36,331 bases of DNA, from the NCBI GenBank assembly GCA_944392765.1, contig CALXXU010000023.1, positions 1 to 36,331 of the forward strand, written 5' to 3'. Made by a program: the position numbers and the translations under genes. Source of the DNA: an uncultured Anaerobiospirillum sp. Lineage in GTDB: Bacteria > Pseudomonadota > Gammaproteobacteria > Enterobacterales > Succinivibrionaceae. Below the pieces are notes generated by a model, which saw only the letters and a program-made list of their open reading frames with translations, was not told the DNA's origin and searched no databases. This document shows positions 1 through 8,744 of this stretch, piece by piece; within the stretch, counting starts at the first letter, position 1, and every line of letters starts with the position of its first letter.

Positions 1-109
1 TGTTAAAATAGTGTAGTTTTGCATTTCTTTGACGTGGCGACAATACATTTTTCAATTGCAAGCATGTGGTGTGTGTGGCCTGGCATGCTAAATTAGCTTA
101 AATCAGCAT

Positions 110-241
110 CTATTTAAATCTGGGGAGTTGTTTGCATGTTACCCATCGATACAGTCCCGAACGTATCATTAACCCCATAGCAATCAAGAAAAAGGCCAGC
201 AGACAGATATCAACAAAGTTCTTAGCAAAAAATTCCAACAT
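110..241 (-). CDS. possible 43-residue single-span membrane peptide
   Basis: An ATG-initiated frame of 43 codons lies 76 bp downstream of the ribbon-helix-helix-like gene, on the same strand. The peptide begins MLEFFAKNFVDICLLAFFLI, has one hydrophobic stretch at about residues 10-27, and then a basic tail ending QLPRFK. This is the usual layout of a small inner-membrane protein with its positive end in the cytoplasm. The ribosome binding site is poor: the upstream sequence is A-rich with only AAG close to the start. I recognise no family. It could be chance, because short hydrophobic frames are common in AT-rich DNA. Confidence 0.3.
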   Translation of the reverse strand: MLEFFAKNFVDICLLAFFLIAMGLMIRSGLYRWVTCKQLPRFK

Positions 242-317
242 CTTATTTATTTTGTTTAACTCTAGCGAACATCATAGCTTTTGCTAATCACTCGCTTGCG
301 GAAATATCTAAGCCGCG

Positions 318-695
318 CTAGACCTCACGCATCTTGCGTGATACCTCAACCATCATGTAGCTGGATAAGGCATTATCTAATAACTGAGCCATATCCATCT
401 GCTCGCCAAAGCGAAAAGTAGTCATAAAAGTGCGGACATCATCATCCAGCTCTTTAGGCACGCGCACGCGCCACTCGACCGTTTCTGTGCCATTGGCTGT
501 GCTATTGCCATTGCTATTATCTGACTTAATATTGTTGCGCTGTTTTAGTTGTTTCTGCAAAGATTCAAGCTTACTTTGCAATAAAACATGCTTTTTTCTG
601 AGCCGTCTCATCACCAAATACCAACCAACAAAGACGAAGCAGCCCAGCAAAAGCAAAAAGCTGGCAAACAGAAACAGTAAAATCGCAGCTTCCAT
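318..695 (-). CDS. membrane-anchored protein with ribbon-helix-helix-like C-terminal domain
   Basis: The 125-residue protein has a transmembrane helix at about residues 3-27, then basic residues (RRLRKKH) and a short glutamine/lysine-rich helix that could coil. A low-complexity Asn/Ser/Gly linker follows. The C-terminal 50 residues contain VEWRVRVPKELDDDV, a helix and AQLLDNALSSYM. That is the strand-helix-helix pattern of Arc/MetJ-type DNA-binding domains, with a longer loop than usual. I chose the ATG at 695 because GGAGG lies 9 nt upstream; a GTG at 701 is only 3 nt from it. A TATAAT on the same strand at 736-741 could drive it. Its base composition is more AT-rich than damX next door. The function is unknown; a membrane-tethered regulator is an inference from the domain order. 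It stands where dam follows damX in E. coli. Confidence 0.7.
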   Translation of the reverse strand: MEAAILLFLFASFLLLLGCFVFVGWYLVMRRLRKKHVLLQSKLESLQKQLKQRNNIKSDNSNGNSTANGTETVEWRVRVPKELDDDVRTFMTTFRFGEQMDMAQLLDNALSSYMMVEVSRKMREV

Positions 696-735
696 GCTCA
701 CACGCCTCCTCTCAGCCTAAGTTGCACATACTGGT

Positions 736-741
736 ATTATA
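736..741 (-). promoter_or_regulatory. -10 element of the ribbon-helix-helix-like gene
   Basis: A perfect TATAAT on the minus strand sits 41 bp before the ATG at 695, followed by the GGAGG ribosome binding site. No good -35 hexamer is seen at the usual distance. Confidence 0.45.
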
Positions 742-784
742 ATCCCAATATCGTCAGTCTACTTTACTGAGAGCGAATGCTGCG

Positions 785-835
785 AAAAAAAAAATGCCCC
801 GTCCCCAAGCTTCCTTGGAGACGAGGCATTTCTTT
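785..835 (-). terminator. damX intrinsic terminator, probably bidirectional
   Basis: The hairpin spans 794-829: ATGCC-CGTC pairs with GACG-GGCAT around one mismatch, and an inner CCAAG/CTTGG stem closes on a 4-nt loop. On the minus strand it is followed by ten U residues (A-run 785-794), 25 bp past the damX stop codon. The plus-strand side also has a T-rich run, so it may stop traffic both ways. Confidence 0.9.
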
Positions 836-854
836 TTTCTAAATTGGGTTTTGG

Positions 855-2819
855 TTAGCGGCGCATCTCAGCTTGCACTTCGCTGATGCGACGGGCAAAT
901 GGGCTGGCGCCCTGCGAGACCGAAGTCGGCACTTGCGCGGCCGCATTCATTGCTGCCTGACGGCTTGGGAAGTCCCCATAGACCAGCACGTACCATGGAC
1001 GGCCGTTGCGGGTACTTGGCACAATCCAATAGCGCCCGGATAAGCCCTGAGCAGCAGCGGCGATATTGGCCCGGTTCGAGGCCGATACTACCTGCACCGT
1101 GTAGTGCGCACCGTTGGCTCGTGCCAGCTCATCTAAGCTGCCCTCAACGGCGTTACCGGCCGCGACCGGACGTGGCTGACGGTCGGCTACAGGCTGTGGC
1201 TGGCGCTGCGCCTGCTGCTCGGCACGCTGGGCGGCCTGCTGGGCGCGCAGCTCATCGCCTAAGTTAATGACCTGACCGGCCTTTAAGGTCGTGTGCTGCT
1301 GTGGCGCTGGACGCTGAGCCGGACGCTGAGCCTGCTGGGCTTGTTGAGCTTGCTGCTGGGCCTTGGCCTTGTCGGCGGCCGCCTTAGCGGCAGCTTCCTT
1401 GGCAGCTTGCTCGGCCTTAGCCTTTGCCTCAGCGGCCTTTTGCTCGGCTTCGGCCTTAGCGCGATCGGCGGCTAGCTTCTCGCGTGCCGCTTGCTCGAGC
1501 TTGGCACGGTCTTGCTCCAGCTGCGCCGCTAAGTTCGCAGCGTTCGGATCCATTTGTGGACCGTTGTTATTGGCTGCTGGTTGTTGCGGCTGCGGCTTAG
1601 GCATATCAAACTCAGTGTGCTGGGTTTGACCGGCGCTGACATGGTTCGGGTTATCGCCCCGGCGCAACTCAGCAATTGGCTGTTGCACCGTCTGAGGTGG
1701 CACCATGACTTGCTGGTTGCCTTGTGGATTGCCTTGCGGGGCTACAGGTCGGTCCACTCCCCTGGGATAGTCAGAGCCATGAGCTCCGCCCTCAATCTTG
1801 TCTAACTCCTCGCCTGATAAGGTCACCGAGTGGTCGGTGCTGGCCTCGGGGGTCTTGGCGTCAATGCCGCCTGGTACGCTCTGCGGCAGCGCCCCCTCGT
1901 CTTGGAGCGTGGTCTCAGCAAAGCTCTTGGTGTCGTCGGCAAAGACTAAAGCCTCATTGTTCGGCACCTCGGCGGTCGCGCTCTCACTTGGCTGATCCTT
2001 GGACTCAATGAAAATCGGGATCAAGCAAGCTAAGACGATAATGATGCACACTACCGTGACAAAGATGCCCACCGAGCTGCTCTTCTTCTTGCCTGCACCT
2101 AACTTACCGGCCTTGCCTGCCTGTTCGGCATTTGCTTGCGCCGAAGTGGGATCCTTCATAAGCTTCTCCGTGATAGTGATAATCTGGGACAAGTTACCGT
2201 GGGCCGGAGCTAAAGCTTGCGGCAACTTATTGACCAAGGAATTGTAAACGCGCATGGTGTTGTGCACCGCAAAGATGTGGCGCGATAACACCATCGCCTC
2301 GTTGGTGGTGAGCTGAGGCATCTGTACCTGCTCGAGGTCGACCTTGGAGATATTGCGCGTAATCTTCTCGGCCGCCCACAGTGGCTGGCACACTAGGATA
2401 AAGGCAAAGCGCCCCTTGCCTAGAAACTCTTCATGCAGCGCCAAGAGCTCATTGTAAAAGGAAGAGAGCACGCTGTCAGCATCGTCGACCACCACTAAGG
2501 TCTTCTTAGTTGGGGCGTCACTTGCGACCTGAGCAATGGCATCGGCCAAATTGAGGTTCGGGTCAAATTTGGTATTAGGCAGCAGCTGCTGTAAAAAGAG
2601 CTCGCGCAAGCGCTTTAGCTGCATGTCTTTTTGGCACGGAATAAAGACCGCCGGGAGCTTGTTATCAGCGGCATTGACCACTTGTTCGCACACCGCCGTA
2701 CGGCCCGAGCCCCGCTCACCTGATAACAGGATAAAAGCTTCCTTGGCAAAAACTTGCTGCAACAGCTCGTCGCAACAGCGCTTTTGACTGGCCAAGGAGG
2801 CTAGCGCTTCAACGTCCAT
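855..2819 (-). CDS. damX: DamX: AAA-ATPase and SPOR-domain cell-division protein
   Basis: The 654-residue protein starts with an AAA/ExeA-like ATPase domain. Its P-loop GERGSGRT is at residues 34-41 and the Walker B motif VVVDDAD is near 110. A single transmembrane helix at about 250-272 follows basic residues. Then comes a long Pro/Gln/Ala-rich periplasmic linker with a charged alanine-rich helix (about 430-520). The C-terminal SPOR domain contains HYTVQVVSASNRANIAAAAQ and STRNGRPWYVLVYG. SPOR domains bind denuded septal peptidoglycan, so the protein should work at the division site. E. coli DamX lacks the ATPase part, whereas other gammaproteobacterial homologues have it. The P-loop lysine is replaced by arginine, so ATP hydrolysis is doubtful. 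It is the last gene of the aroK-aroB-damX run. The ATG at 2819 is preceded by GGAG-like sequence. Confidence 0.92.
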   Translation of the reverse strand: MDVEALASLASQKRCCDELLQQVFAKEAFILLSGERGSGRTAVCEQVVNAADNKLPAVFIPCQKDMQLKRLRELFLQQLLPNTKFDPNLNLADAIAQVASDAPTKKTLVVVDDADSVLSSFYNELLALHEEFLGKGRFAFILVCQPLWAAEKITRNISKVDLEQVQMPQLTTNEAMVLSRHIFAVHNTMRVYNSLVNKLPQALAPAHGNLSQIITITEKLMKDPTSAQANAEQAGKAGKLGAGKKKSSSVGIFVTVVCIIIVLACLIPIFIESKDQPSESATAEVPNNEALVFADDTKSFAETTLQDEGALPQSVPGGIDAKTPEASTDHSVTLSGEELDKIEGGAHGSDYPRGVDRPVAPQGNPQGNQQVMVPPQTVQQPIAELRRGDNPNHVSAGQTQHTEFDMPKPQPQQPAANNNGPQMDPNAANLAAQLEQDRAKLEQAAREKLAADRAKAEAEQKAAEAKAKAEQAAKEAAAKAAADKAKAQQQAQQAQQAQRPAQRPAPQQHTTLKAGQVINLGDELRAQQAAQRAEQQAQRQPQPVADRQPRPVAAGNAVEGSLDELARANGAHYTVQVVSASNRANIAAAAQGLSGRYWIVPSTRNGRPWYVLVYGDFPSRQAAMNAAAQVPTSVSQGASPFARRISEVQAEMRR

Positions 2820-3191
2820 CGCACTCCCTCATAACCACAATACTTGCCCCACCCCAAGCAAAGTTAGAGCCCGCTTGAGCTTACACCGCAGTCCTTTGCC
2901 CGAGCTTGAGCTCACGCCTGCTTCAGCCCCACTGCTCTTAGCCGCAACTACTAGTTCGCCCCCGCCACAGCGCCCCTACTACCGGCAGCGCCCGCGCCGG
3001 GTTGAGCCGCCGCCCGATTGGAGCCACTGCGCGTCACTGTGCGGCCGCGTCCGTCCAGTCCCCACGACCGCCCCTTAAGCCTGCGGGCACGCTTAGAGCT
3101 ACTACCGGCGTGCTCTGAGAGCTACGGCTAAAGGTACGACCTTACACGGTTAAGGGCCGCTTGGGGCCTTGCCTCCATTTTAGCAAAAGCG
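2820..3191. other. GC-rich spacer between damX and aroB
   Basis: This 372 bp carries no frame with a recognisable product. I found no T-tract terminator and no convincing -10 element. Short frames here have no ribosome binding site. Confidence 0.5.
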
Positions 3192-4295
3192 CTAGTGAGC
3201 GTAGTGCTTGCGATATGGGCAAGCGTCGAGGTACGCGACAATGGTCTCATTGTCGTAGTCACGGGTGACTTGAGCTTGGCCTAAGGCCTTGAGCATGACG
3301 TAGCGAATGTGGCCGTCCTTGACCTTCTTATCGTGGAGCATGTGCCCTAAGAAGTCTTGCCCTGAGAGCTGGTCAGGAATGGCGTACGGCAGGTCGTAGC
3401 GCTTTAATACCTCAACTAATTGCTCGCACTCGTGCGAAGTGAGGCCAAACTTGCTCTCTTGGGCAATCCAAGCGGCGACCGCCATACCAATGGCGACGGC
3501 TTCACCGTGCAGGAAATTACCAAAACCTAAGCCTACTTCAATGGCATGACCAAAGGTGTGACCGAAGTTGAGCAGCGCGCGTAAGCCGTGCTCCTTTTCG
3601 TCTTGCGCTACCACGTCCGCCTTGAGCTCACAGCAGCGCTTGATGACGTAGGCTAAGTCAAGCTCGCTGTAGCCGCCCTTGCTGTGCAGATAGTCAAAGA
3701 AATTACGGTCTAAAATCGCGCCATACTTGATGACCTCGGCCATACCGGCGGCAATCTGGCGCTCGGGTAAGGTCTTTAAGAACTCAAGATCAATTAAGAC
3801 CGCTAACGGCTGATAGAAGGCGCCAATCATATTCTTGCCTTGTGGGTGGTTGATCGCAGTCTTACCACCGACCGACGAGTCGACCATGGCCAGTAAGGTG
3901 GTCGGCACCTGGAAAAAGGCAATGCCACGCTGATAAGTTGCGGCTGCAAAGCCGGTTAAATCGCCGATGACGCCACCTCCTAAGGCCACTAAGGCACAGC
4001 CGCGATCGAGCTGATGCTCAATGGCAGCGGTCATAATCTTGAGATAGGACTCAGCGTTCTTAAATTCCTCGCCATCAGGCAAGATGCAAGTAGCGCAGGT
4101 TAAGCCGTGCGCCTCGAGGTCAGCTTGAAACTTCTCAAGATAAAGCGGGGCAATGGTCTCGTTGGTGACAATTAAGACCTTATGGGTCTTGCCCTGCATG
4201 CACTGAGCGATGAGCTCGCCGTGGTTTAAGTGCGAGCCAATGTGAATATCGTACGAGTCCGCACCTAAGGCGACGTGTACCAATTGTTCGGTCAT
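3192..4295 (-). CDS. aroB: 3-dehydroquinate synthase
   Basis: AroB converts DAHP to 3-dehydroquinate, the second step of the shikimate pathway, in the cytosol with NAD and a divalent metal. The 367-residue protein carries the family blocks in order: LPDGEEFKN, ALGGGVIGDLTGFAAATYQRG, VPTTLLAMVDSSVGGKTAIN, KNMIGAFYQP, EVIKYGAI and LNFGHTFGHAIE. The last contains metal-ligand histidines. Length matches the family (about 360). I place the start at the ATG at 4295, five nt after GGAGA. The frame runs on to a TTG at 4310, but that would put the ribosome binding site inside the gene. It follows aroK by 158 bp on the same strand, the usual aroK-aroB order. Confidence 0.97.
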   Translation of the reverse strand: MTEQLVHVALGADSYDIHIGSHLNHGELIAQCMQGKTHKVLIVTNETIAPLYLEKFQADLEAHGLTCATCILPDGEEFKNAESYLKIMTAAIEHQLDRGCALVALGGGVIGDLTGFAAATYQRGIAFFQVPTTLLAMVDSSVGGKTAINHPQGKNMIGAFYQPLAVLIDLEFLKTLPERQIAAGMAEVIKYGAILDRNFFDYLHSKGGYSELDLAYVIKRCCELKADVVAQDEKEHGLRALLNFGHTFGHAIEVGLGFGNFLHGEAVAIGMAVAAWIAQESKFGLTSHECEQLVEVLKRYDLPYAIPDQLSGQDFLGHMLHDKKVKDGHIRYVMLKALGQAQVTRDYDNETIVAYLDACPYRKHYAH

Positions 4296-4453
4296 ATCTT
4301 TCTCCGGCAATCTTTGGGGTGGCCCAGTAAATTGTAGCCCAGTACCAGCTCAGCCTGCGCTTGGGCTTCGCCGCACGCAGCCCCCAGCGCCCGCCCAGCG
4401 TGCTTTCTCAAGCCCGCTTGAGCTCAGCAGGGCCGCATTGAGCGCGTGGCTTA

Positions 4454-4990
4454 TTAGCGCGGCAAGGCGCTCAGGCAGCGCTCCACTACCGTGGCAATCG
4501 GGGCGTTAGCATCGATAATAGCGCAGGCGACCTCACGATAGAGTGGATCGCGCTTTTGGGCTAACTCCTTGATGCGCGCCATCACGTCGGGGGCCTTTAA
4601 CATCGGGCGATTGGTGTCGCCTTTGACCCGCGCATATTGCTCCTCTACCGGCAAATCCAGGTAGAGGCAATAGGTGTACTGCTTGATGAGCGCGCGGTTC
4701 GGCTCAGGGCCGACAATGCCGCCACCGCCTGCGATCACTTGGTACGGGAAGGGACTGACGGTGATGATGCTCTTTAAGCAATTGCGCTCTTGCTCGCGGA
4801 AGAAGTCCTCACCCCAGCGCGCAAAGATCTCTGGGATAGTGATGTCAGGATAGCTCTGACGCATCGTGGTGATGATGAGATCATCATTGTCGATGTAGCT
4901 CACCTTCAGCGTTTGCGCTAAGGCCTGACCAATGGTGGTCTTGCCCGCGCCCATCGGGCCTACGAGCAAAATCGGCTTATCAAGTGGCAC
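4454..4990 (-). CDS. aroK: shikimate kinase I
   Basis: AroK phosphorylates shikimate with ATP. The protein shows the nucleoside-kinase P-loop GPMGAGKTT close to the N-terminus and the shikimate-binding DNDD segment. It also has FFREQE with its conserved arginine, the AGGGGIV loop and the NRPML lid arginine. I place the start at the GTG at 4990: it has GGAG six nt upstream and gives a 178-residue protein whose N-terminus (PLDKPILLVGPMGAGK) lines up with E. coli AroK. The frame continues upstream to a GTG at 5050, but that start lacks a clear ribosome binding site and adds 20 poorly conserved residues. The gene diverges from mrcA. The pilMNOPQ/hof genes that lie between them in E. coli are absent. 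Confidence 0.96.
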   Translation of the reverse strand: MPLDKPILLVGPMGAGKTTIGQALAQTLKVSYIDNDDLIITTMRQSYPDITIPEIFARWGEDFFREQERNCLKSIITVSPFPYQVIAGGGGIVGPEPNRALIKQYTYCLYLDLPVEEQYARVKGDTNRPMLKAPDVMARIKELAQKRDPLYREVACAIIDANAPIATVVERCLSALPR

Positions 4991-5098
4991 GGTTGTCTCC
5001 AACAAGGTTTCATTTGCCTCATTGTGCCTGACTTGGGCGCGGCGCGGCACCTTGCACCATGATTGCGCTTTTTTCGGCCTGCCGCCTTGGGCTGGTTT

Positions 5099-5108
5099 TT
5101 GCTAAAAT
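5099..5108 (+). promoter_or_regulatory. extended -10 promoter of mrcA
   Basis: TGCTAAAAT is an extended -10 (TG, one base, then TAAAAT) 50 bp before the GTG start of mrcA. There is no clear -35, as extended -10 promoters tolerate. The leader that follows is strongly T-rich (5116-5135). Confidence 0.45.
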
Positions 5109-5158
5109 TGTGCGTTTGTTTTTTCTTTTTTTTTTGTGGGTTCGCCAAGGAGTAGAAG

Positions 5159-8083
5159 GTGTTGTTGCAAGCACTGCGCTATGCCAAGATAGCATTTTGG
5201 GCCGGTCTTTTTTGCTGTGCCACCTCAGGCGGCGTAGTAGCAGCGGCTTACTACTCAACCTTAGAAGAGCTGCCAGATGTCGCTGAGCTCAAGCATGTCA
5301 GCTTTGAGACGCCAATGAAGATCTTCACCCAAGATGGCAAGCTCATCGGTGAGTTCGGCGAGCACAAGCGCATTCCAGTATCGCTTGAGCAAATCCCGCT
5401 CAAGATGCAGCAGGCCTTCCTGGCGATCGAAGATACCCGCTTCTACGAGCACACCGGTGTCGACCCGATCGGTATTTTGCGTGCGGCAGTAGTCGCCGCC
5501 ACCTCGGGCCGTGCGGCGCAAGGCGCCTCGACCATTACCCAACAGGTCGCCCGTAACTTCTTCTTAACCCGCGATAAGACCATCGAGCGTAAGATCAAGG
5601 AAGTCTTTATTGCCTGGCGTATGGAGCAGGTCTTAACCAAGGATGAGATCTTAGAGCTCTACCTCAATAAGATTGCCTTAGGTCACCGCTCCTACGGTGT
5701 GGTCGCCGCCGCGCAAACCTATTATGGCAAGAGCTTAGATGAGCTGACCTTAGCGGAGATCGCAACCATCGCCGGTCTGCCGAAGGCTCCTTCGACCTTA
5801 AACCCAATTACCAATCCGCAGCGTGCTAAAGAGCGTCGCCACTTGGTGCTCTCGCGTATGCTGACCTTGGGCTACATTACCCCTGAAGAGTTTAAGGCCG
5901 CTGACGAAGCCCCATCCAAGGCCTACTTCCACTCGACCCCGCTTGAGGCCTATGCTCCCTATGTGGCCGAAGAAGTCCGTCAGGCCGTGTTAAGCAAGTA
6001 TGGCCCGACCGCCTACACTCGTGGTTTTAAGATTTACACCACGGTCGACTCAAACTACCAGACCTTTGCCCACGATTCCCTCTTTGCGGCCTTAACTGCC
6101 TACGACGTACGTCACGGCTATCGTGGTCCGCTCTTTAATATCTACGACGGTACGCGCGGTATTCGCGGCAGTGCTAAGGTCCCAACCGAGAAAAGCGGTG
6201 TCGGCGCCAATGCCAATAACGGCATCATCATGACGGCCCGTCAGCAAGTGATCGACACGCTGACTGCTAATAAGCAAAAGGTCGATTACCCTGCCGTGGT
6301 CGCGCAAGTCGAGGCCATGAACCTCTTTGCTAACGACCAAAAGGCGCAAGAGGCATTGCACTTAAATTACGATGCCATCTTGGACTTAATCCGCAAGGAA
6401 GATAAGTACGACCAGATTGACCCAGCCTTAGTGCTTACAGTCGATGACGCCAATAAGGAAGCCACGATTTTGACCGCCCAAGGCGAGCAAAAACAGCTCA
6501 CCTGGGAGGGTATGTCCTGGGCCCGTGCCTTTAAGAGCGATCGCAACCAAGGCGAGATGCCAACCACCCCAAGTGAGTTCTTACTCAAGGGCGACCTCAT
6601 CTTCACCTACGAGCAAGAAATCACGAATCAGCAAAAGCAGCAGACTGGAGACTTAGCGGAGACTTACACCGTCACCACCTTAACCCAGCTGCCAGATGTC
6701 GAAGGTGCTCTGATTGCCTTAGATCCGCACACCGGTGCCGTGCGCGCCATGTGCGGCGGTTATGACTTTGAAAAGAGCAAGTTTAACCGCGCCACCCAAT
6801 TGCTGCGTCAGACTGGCTCTAACTTCAAGCCATTTATCTACTCCTCGGCGCTCGCCTACGGCATGGCCTTAAACTCGGTCATTCCTGATGTCCCGATCAA
6901 GACCTGGGACGTAGGTTCGCAGACTTGGTGGGAACCGACCAATTCGCCAAATCGCTTTGATGGTCCCATGACCTTACGCGAGGGCTTAGCCCGCTCTAAA
7001 AACTCGATTTCGATTCGCACCATTCGTCACGTCGGTGTTGAAAACGCAGTTGAGCACTTGCGCAAGTTTGACATCTACATTCCGAAGTTCCAGCAAAGCG
7101 AGTCGATGGCCTTAGGCTCGGTCGAGCTCACCCCATTGCAGGTGGCTACCGCCTACTCAAGCTTCGCTAACGGCGGCTACAAGCTCACCCCATATCTCAT
7201 TGACCGCATTGAGCTCGAAGATGGCACCCTGCTCTATCAGGCACACCCACGCATTGCCGACCCAAGTGCGCCGGATACGATCCAAAACGATATCCAGCTC
7301 AAGTACTTATCGAGCTTTACCCCAAGCGAGCTTGATGTCGCGCGCCAGGCGCACGTCAATGACTCCAAGGTCGAGCACCCACTGATGGCCGAAATCTTCC
7401 CTTACGGTATTCCGGGCTATAGTGCCAAGACCTACAACGAAGCAGGCGAACTCGTCACCCCAGACGTTGAGGTGCCAGCCAATATCGATCAGCAAGGCTT
7501 CTACGTCACCGGTCCACAGCTGTCGCAGGCAATCTTGGCGGACTTAGATAGCTTAGCCCAGCCGACCCGTCCGGCCCCGCAGATCTTAAGCCACGGTCAC
7601 GCCTACCTCATGGCATCGCTCATGACCAGCACCATCTACGGCGGCTACAACTTAGAGGGCGAGCGCTATTGGGGTACGGGCTATCGCTCGAGCACCATCA
7701 CTGGCCGCAAGGACTTACACGGTAAGACCGGTACCACCAACAACGTTCACGACGCCTGGTTCTCAGGCTTTAACAACAACTTAGTGGTCACGTCATGGGT
7801 TGGTTTTGATAACGACCGTGACTTAGGCTACGCCCGAGGCAAGGGCTCAGAAAGTGGTAGCGCCACCGCTCTGCCAGTCTTTGCCAACTTCTTCCGTGAC
7901 GCCCAACAAGGAGTCGAGGACACCGAGATCCCACGCCCGGCGGGCCTGGTCATCACCAAGAACCGCGGCATTGTCGAGCCAGCGCTCCCTGGCATGTTCG
8001 TGGTCGATGAGGCTGCCGCCTCCCAGAACATCAAGAACACCGGTATCGACAGCAGCACGGTCGAAGACGGCGACATCTTCTAA
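5159..8083 (+). CDS. mrcA: penicillin-binding protein 1a, bifunctional transglycosylase/transpeptidase
   Basis: PBP1a polymerises and cross-links peptidoglycan at the inner membrane. The 974-residue protein has one N-terminal membrane helix (about 10-31). The GT51 domain follows, with catalytic Glu91 in EDTRFYEHTG and the GASTITQQVARN and RKIKEVFIAWRME motifs. After an OB-type region comes the transpeptidase domain. Its nucleophile is Ser554 (SNFK), its second motif S613-K-N615, and its KTGTTN starts at Lys856. The GTG start at 5159 lies six nt after AAGGAG (5147-5152). At 974 residues it is longer than E. coli PBP1a (850). The extra length appears to lie in the linker before the transpeptidase nucleophile and around residues 690-830. 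No terminator with a T-tract is seen after the stop codon. Confidence 0.97.
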   Translation: MLLQALRYAKIAFWAGLFCCATSGGVVAAAYYSTLEELPDVAELKHVSFETPMKIFTQDGKLIGEFGEHKRIPVSLEQIPLKMQQAFLAIEDTRFYEHTGVDPIGILRAAVVAATSGRAAQGASTITQQVARNFFLTRDKTIERKIKEVFIAWRMEQVLTKDEILELYLNKIALGHRSYGVVAAAQTYYGKSLDELTLAEIATIAGLPKAPSTLNPITNPQRAKERRHLVLSRMLTLGYITPEEFKAADEAPSKAYFHSTPLEAYAPYVAEEVRQAVLSKYGPTAYTRGFKIYTTVDSNYQTFAHDSLFAALTAYDVRHGYRGPLFNIYDGTRGIRGSAKVPTEKSGVGANANNGIIMTARQQVIDTLTANKQKVDYPAVVAQVEAMNLFANDQKAQEALHLNYDAILDLIRKEDKYDQIDPALVLTVDDANKEATILTAQGEQKQLTWEGMSWARAFKSDRNQGEMPTTPSEFLLKGDLIFTYEQEITNQQKQQTGDLAETYTVTTLTQLPDVEGALIALDPHTGAVRAMCGGYDFEKSKFNRATQLLRQTGSNFKPFIYSSALAYGMALNSVIPDVPIKTWDVGSQTWWEPTNSPNRFDGPMTLREGLARSKNSISIRTIRHVGVENAVEHLRKFDIYIPKFQQSESMALGSVELTPLQVATAYSSFANGGYKLTPYLIDRIELEDGTLLYQAHPRIADPSAPDTIQNDIQLKYLSSFTPSELDVARQAHVNDSKVEHPLMAEIFPYGIPGYSAKTYNEAGELVTPDVEVPANIDQQGFYVTGPQLSQAILADLDSLAQPTRPAPQILSHGHAYLMASLMTSTIYGGYNLEGERYWGTGYRSSTITGRKDLHGKTGTTNNVHDAWFSGFNNNLVVTSWVGFDNDRDLGYARGKGSESGSATALPVFANFFRDAQQGVEDTEIPRPAGLVITKNRGIVEPALPGMFVVDEAAASQNIKNTGIDSSTVEDGDIF

Positions 8084-8744
8084 CCTAAGCAGTCCCCAGC
8101 CAGAGCCCTGCGCCCGCGCCGGGCCACCCTGCGCTGGGCACTGACCGAGCACGGCATGCCTGACCAATTCCCGTGTCATCCCGGTACCAACCAACATCCA
8201 GGACGGCACCGGGCGGCACTGCTCCCCGCGCTTAACGCACGCTGAGCTCAGGACGTAGTCCTAGCCGGGCTCGGGCCTTTCCATAACTAGACGACGCAAG
8301 GTCACTGGCGGGCCCGCGCTCGGCGCCCCTAAGCGCTGGCTGACTCTGCTCTCATGAGCGCTTGCGCCCCGTCAATCGCGGAACTTATGGCATCACTGGA
8401 GCGGAGTGCGCAGCGCCCAGCACAGCGAAGCAAATAGGCCTAGCGCCTGAGGACGCTGCAAGCCCTGCGCAGTCGCTCTCGCGTATATTGCCTCTGGCGC
8501 TTAGTGCACTGAGTTAACTTGCGCGCGCCAATTTTGTCGATACGATCACACTTTGAACCGTGATGGTACCGTGCGCGTTCACGCTCGACTGCACTCAAAT
8601 GACTTTCGACTATCACCTTTTAGCTAAGGCCCTAATGGGGGCTAGACCAAGTTAAAGTGATTTGCCAAACTAGCCCGCAGCAAGGGCCCAGGGCCCGGCT
8701 CATTGTTTCCTTTTCTTGATAGGTTCTGTTTTGTGGTGGTTGCT
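8084..8744. other. 661-bp spacer between mrcA and the MFS pair
   Basis: The spacer is GC-rich and contains no frame I can support, no tRNA and no hairpin with a T-tract. A loose TGAAC/GTTCA inverted repeat lies near 8552-8583, of doubtful meaning. A promoter for the MFS genes is expected but not clearly visible. Confidence 0.4.

Noticed and set aside
1070-1090. tRNA-like GGTTCGAGGC sequence
   Set aside because: It is inside the conserved SPOR domain coding of damX and has no cloverleaf partner arms; no tRNA or rRNA gene was found in the window.
7847-8209. 120-codon minus-strand frame over the mrcA end
   Set aside because: Mostly antisense to the conserved PBP1a end; no family features.
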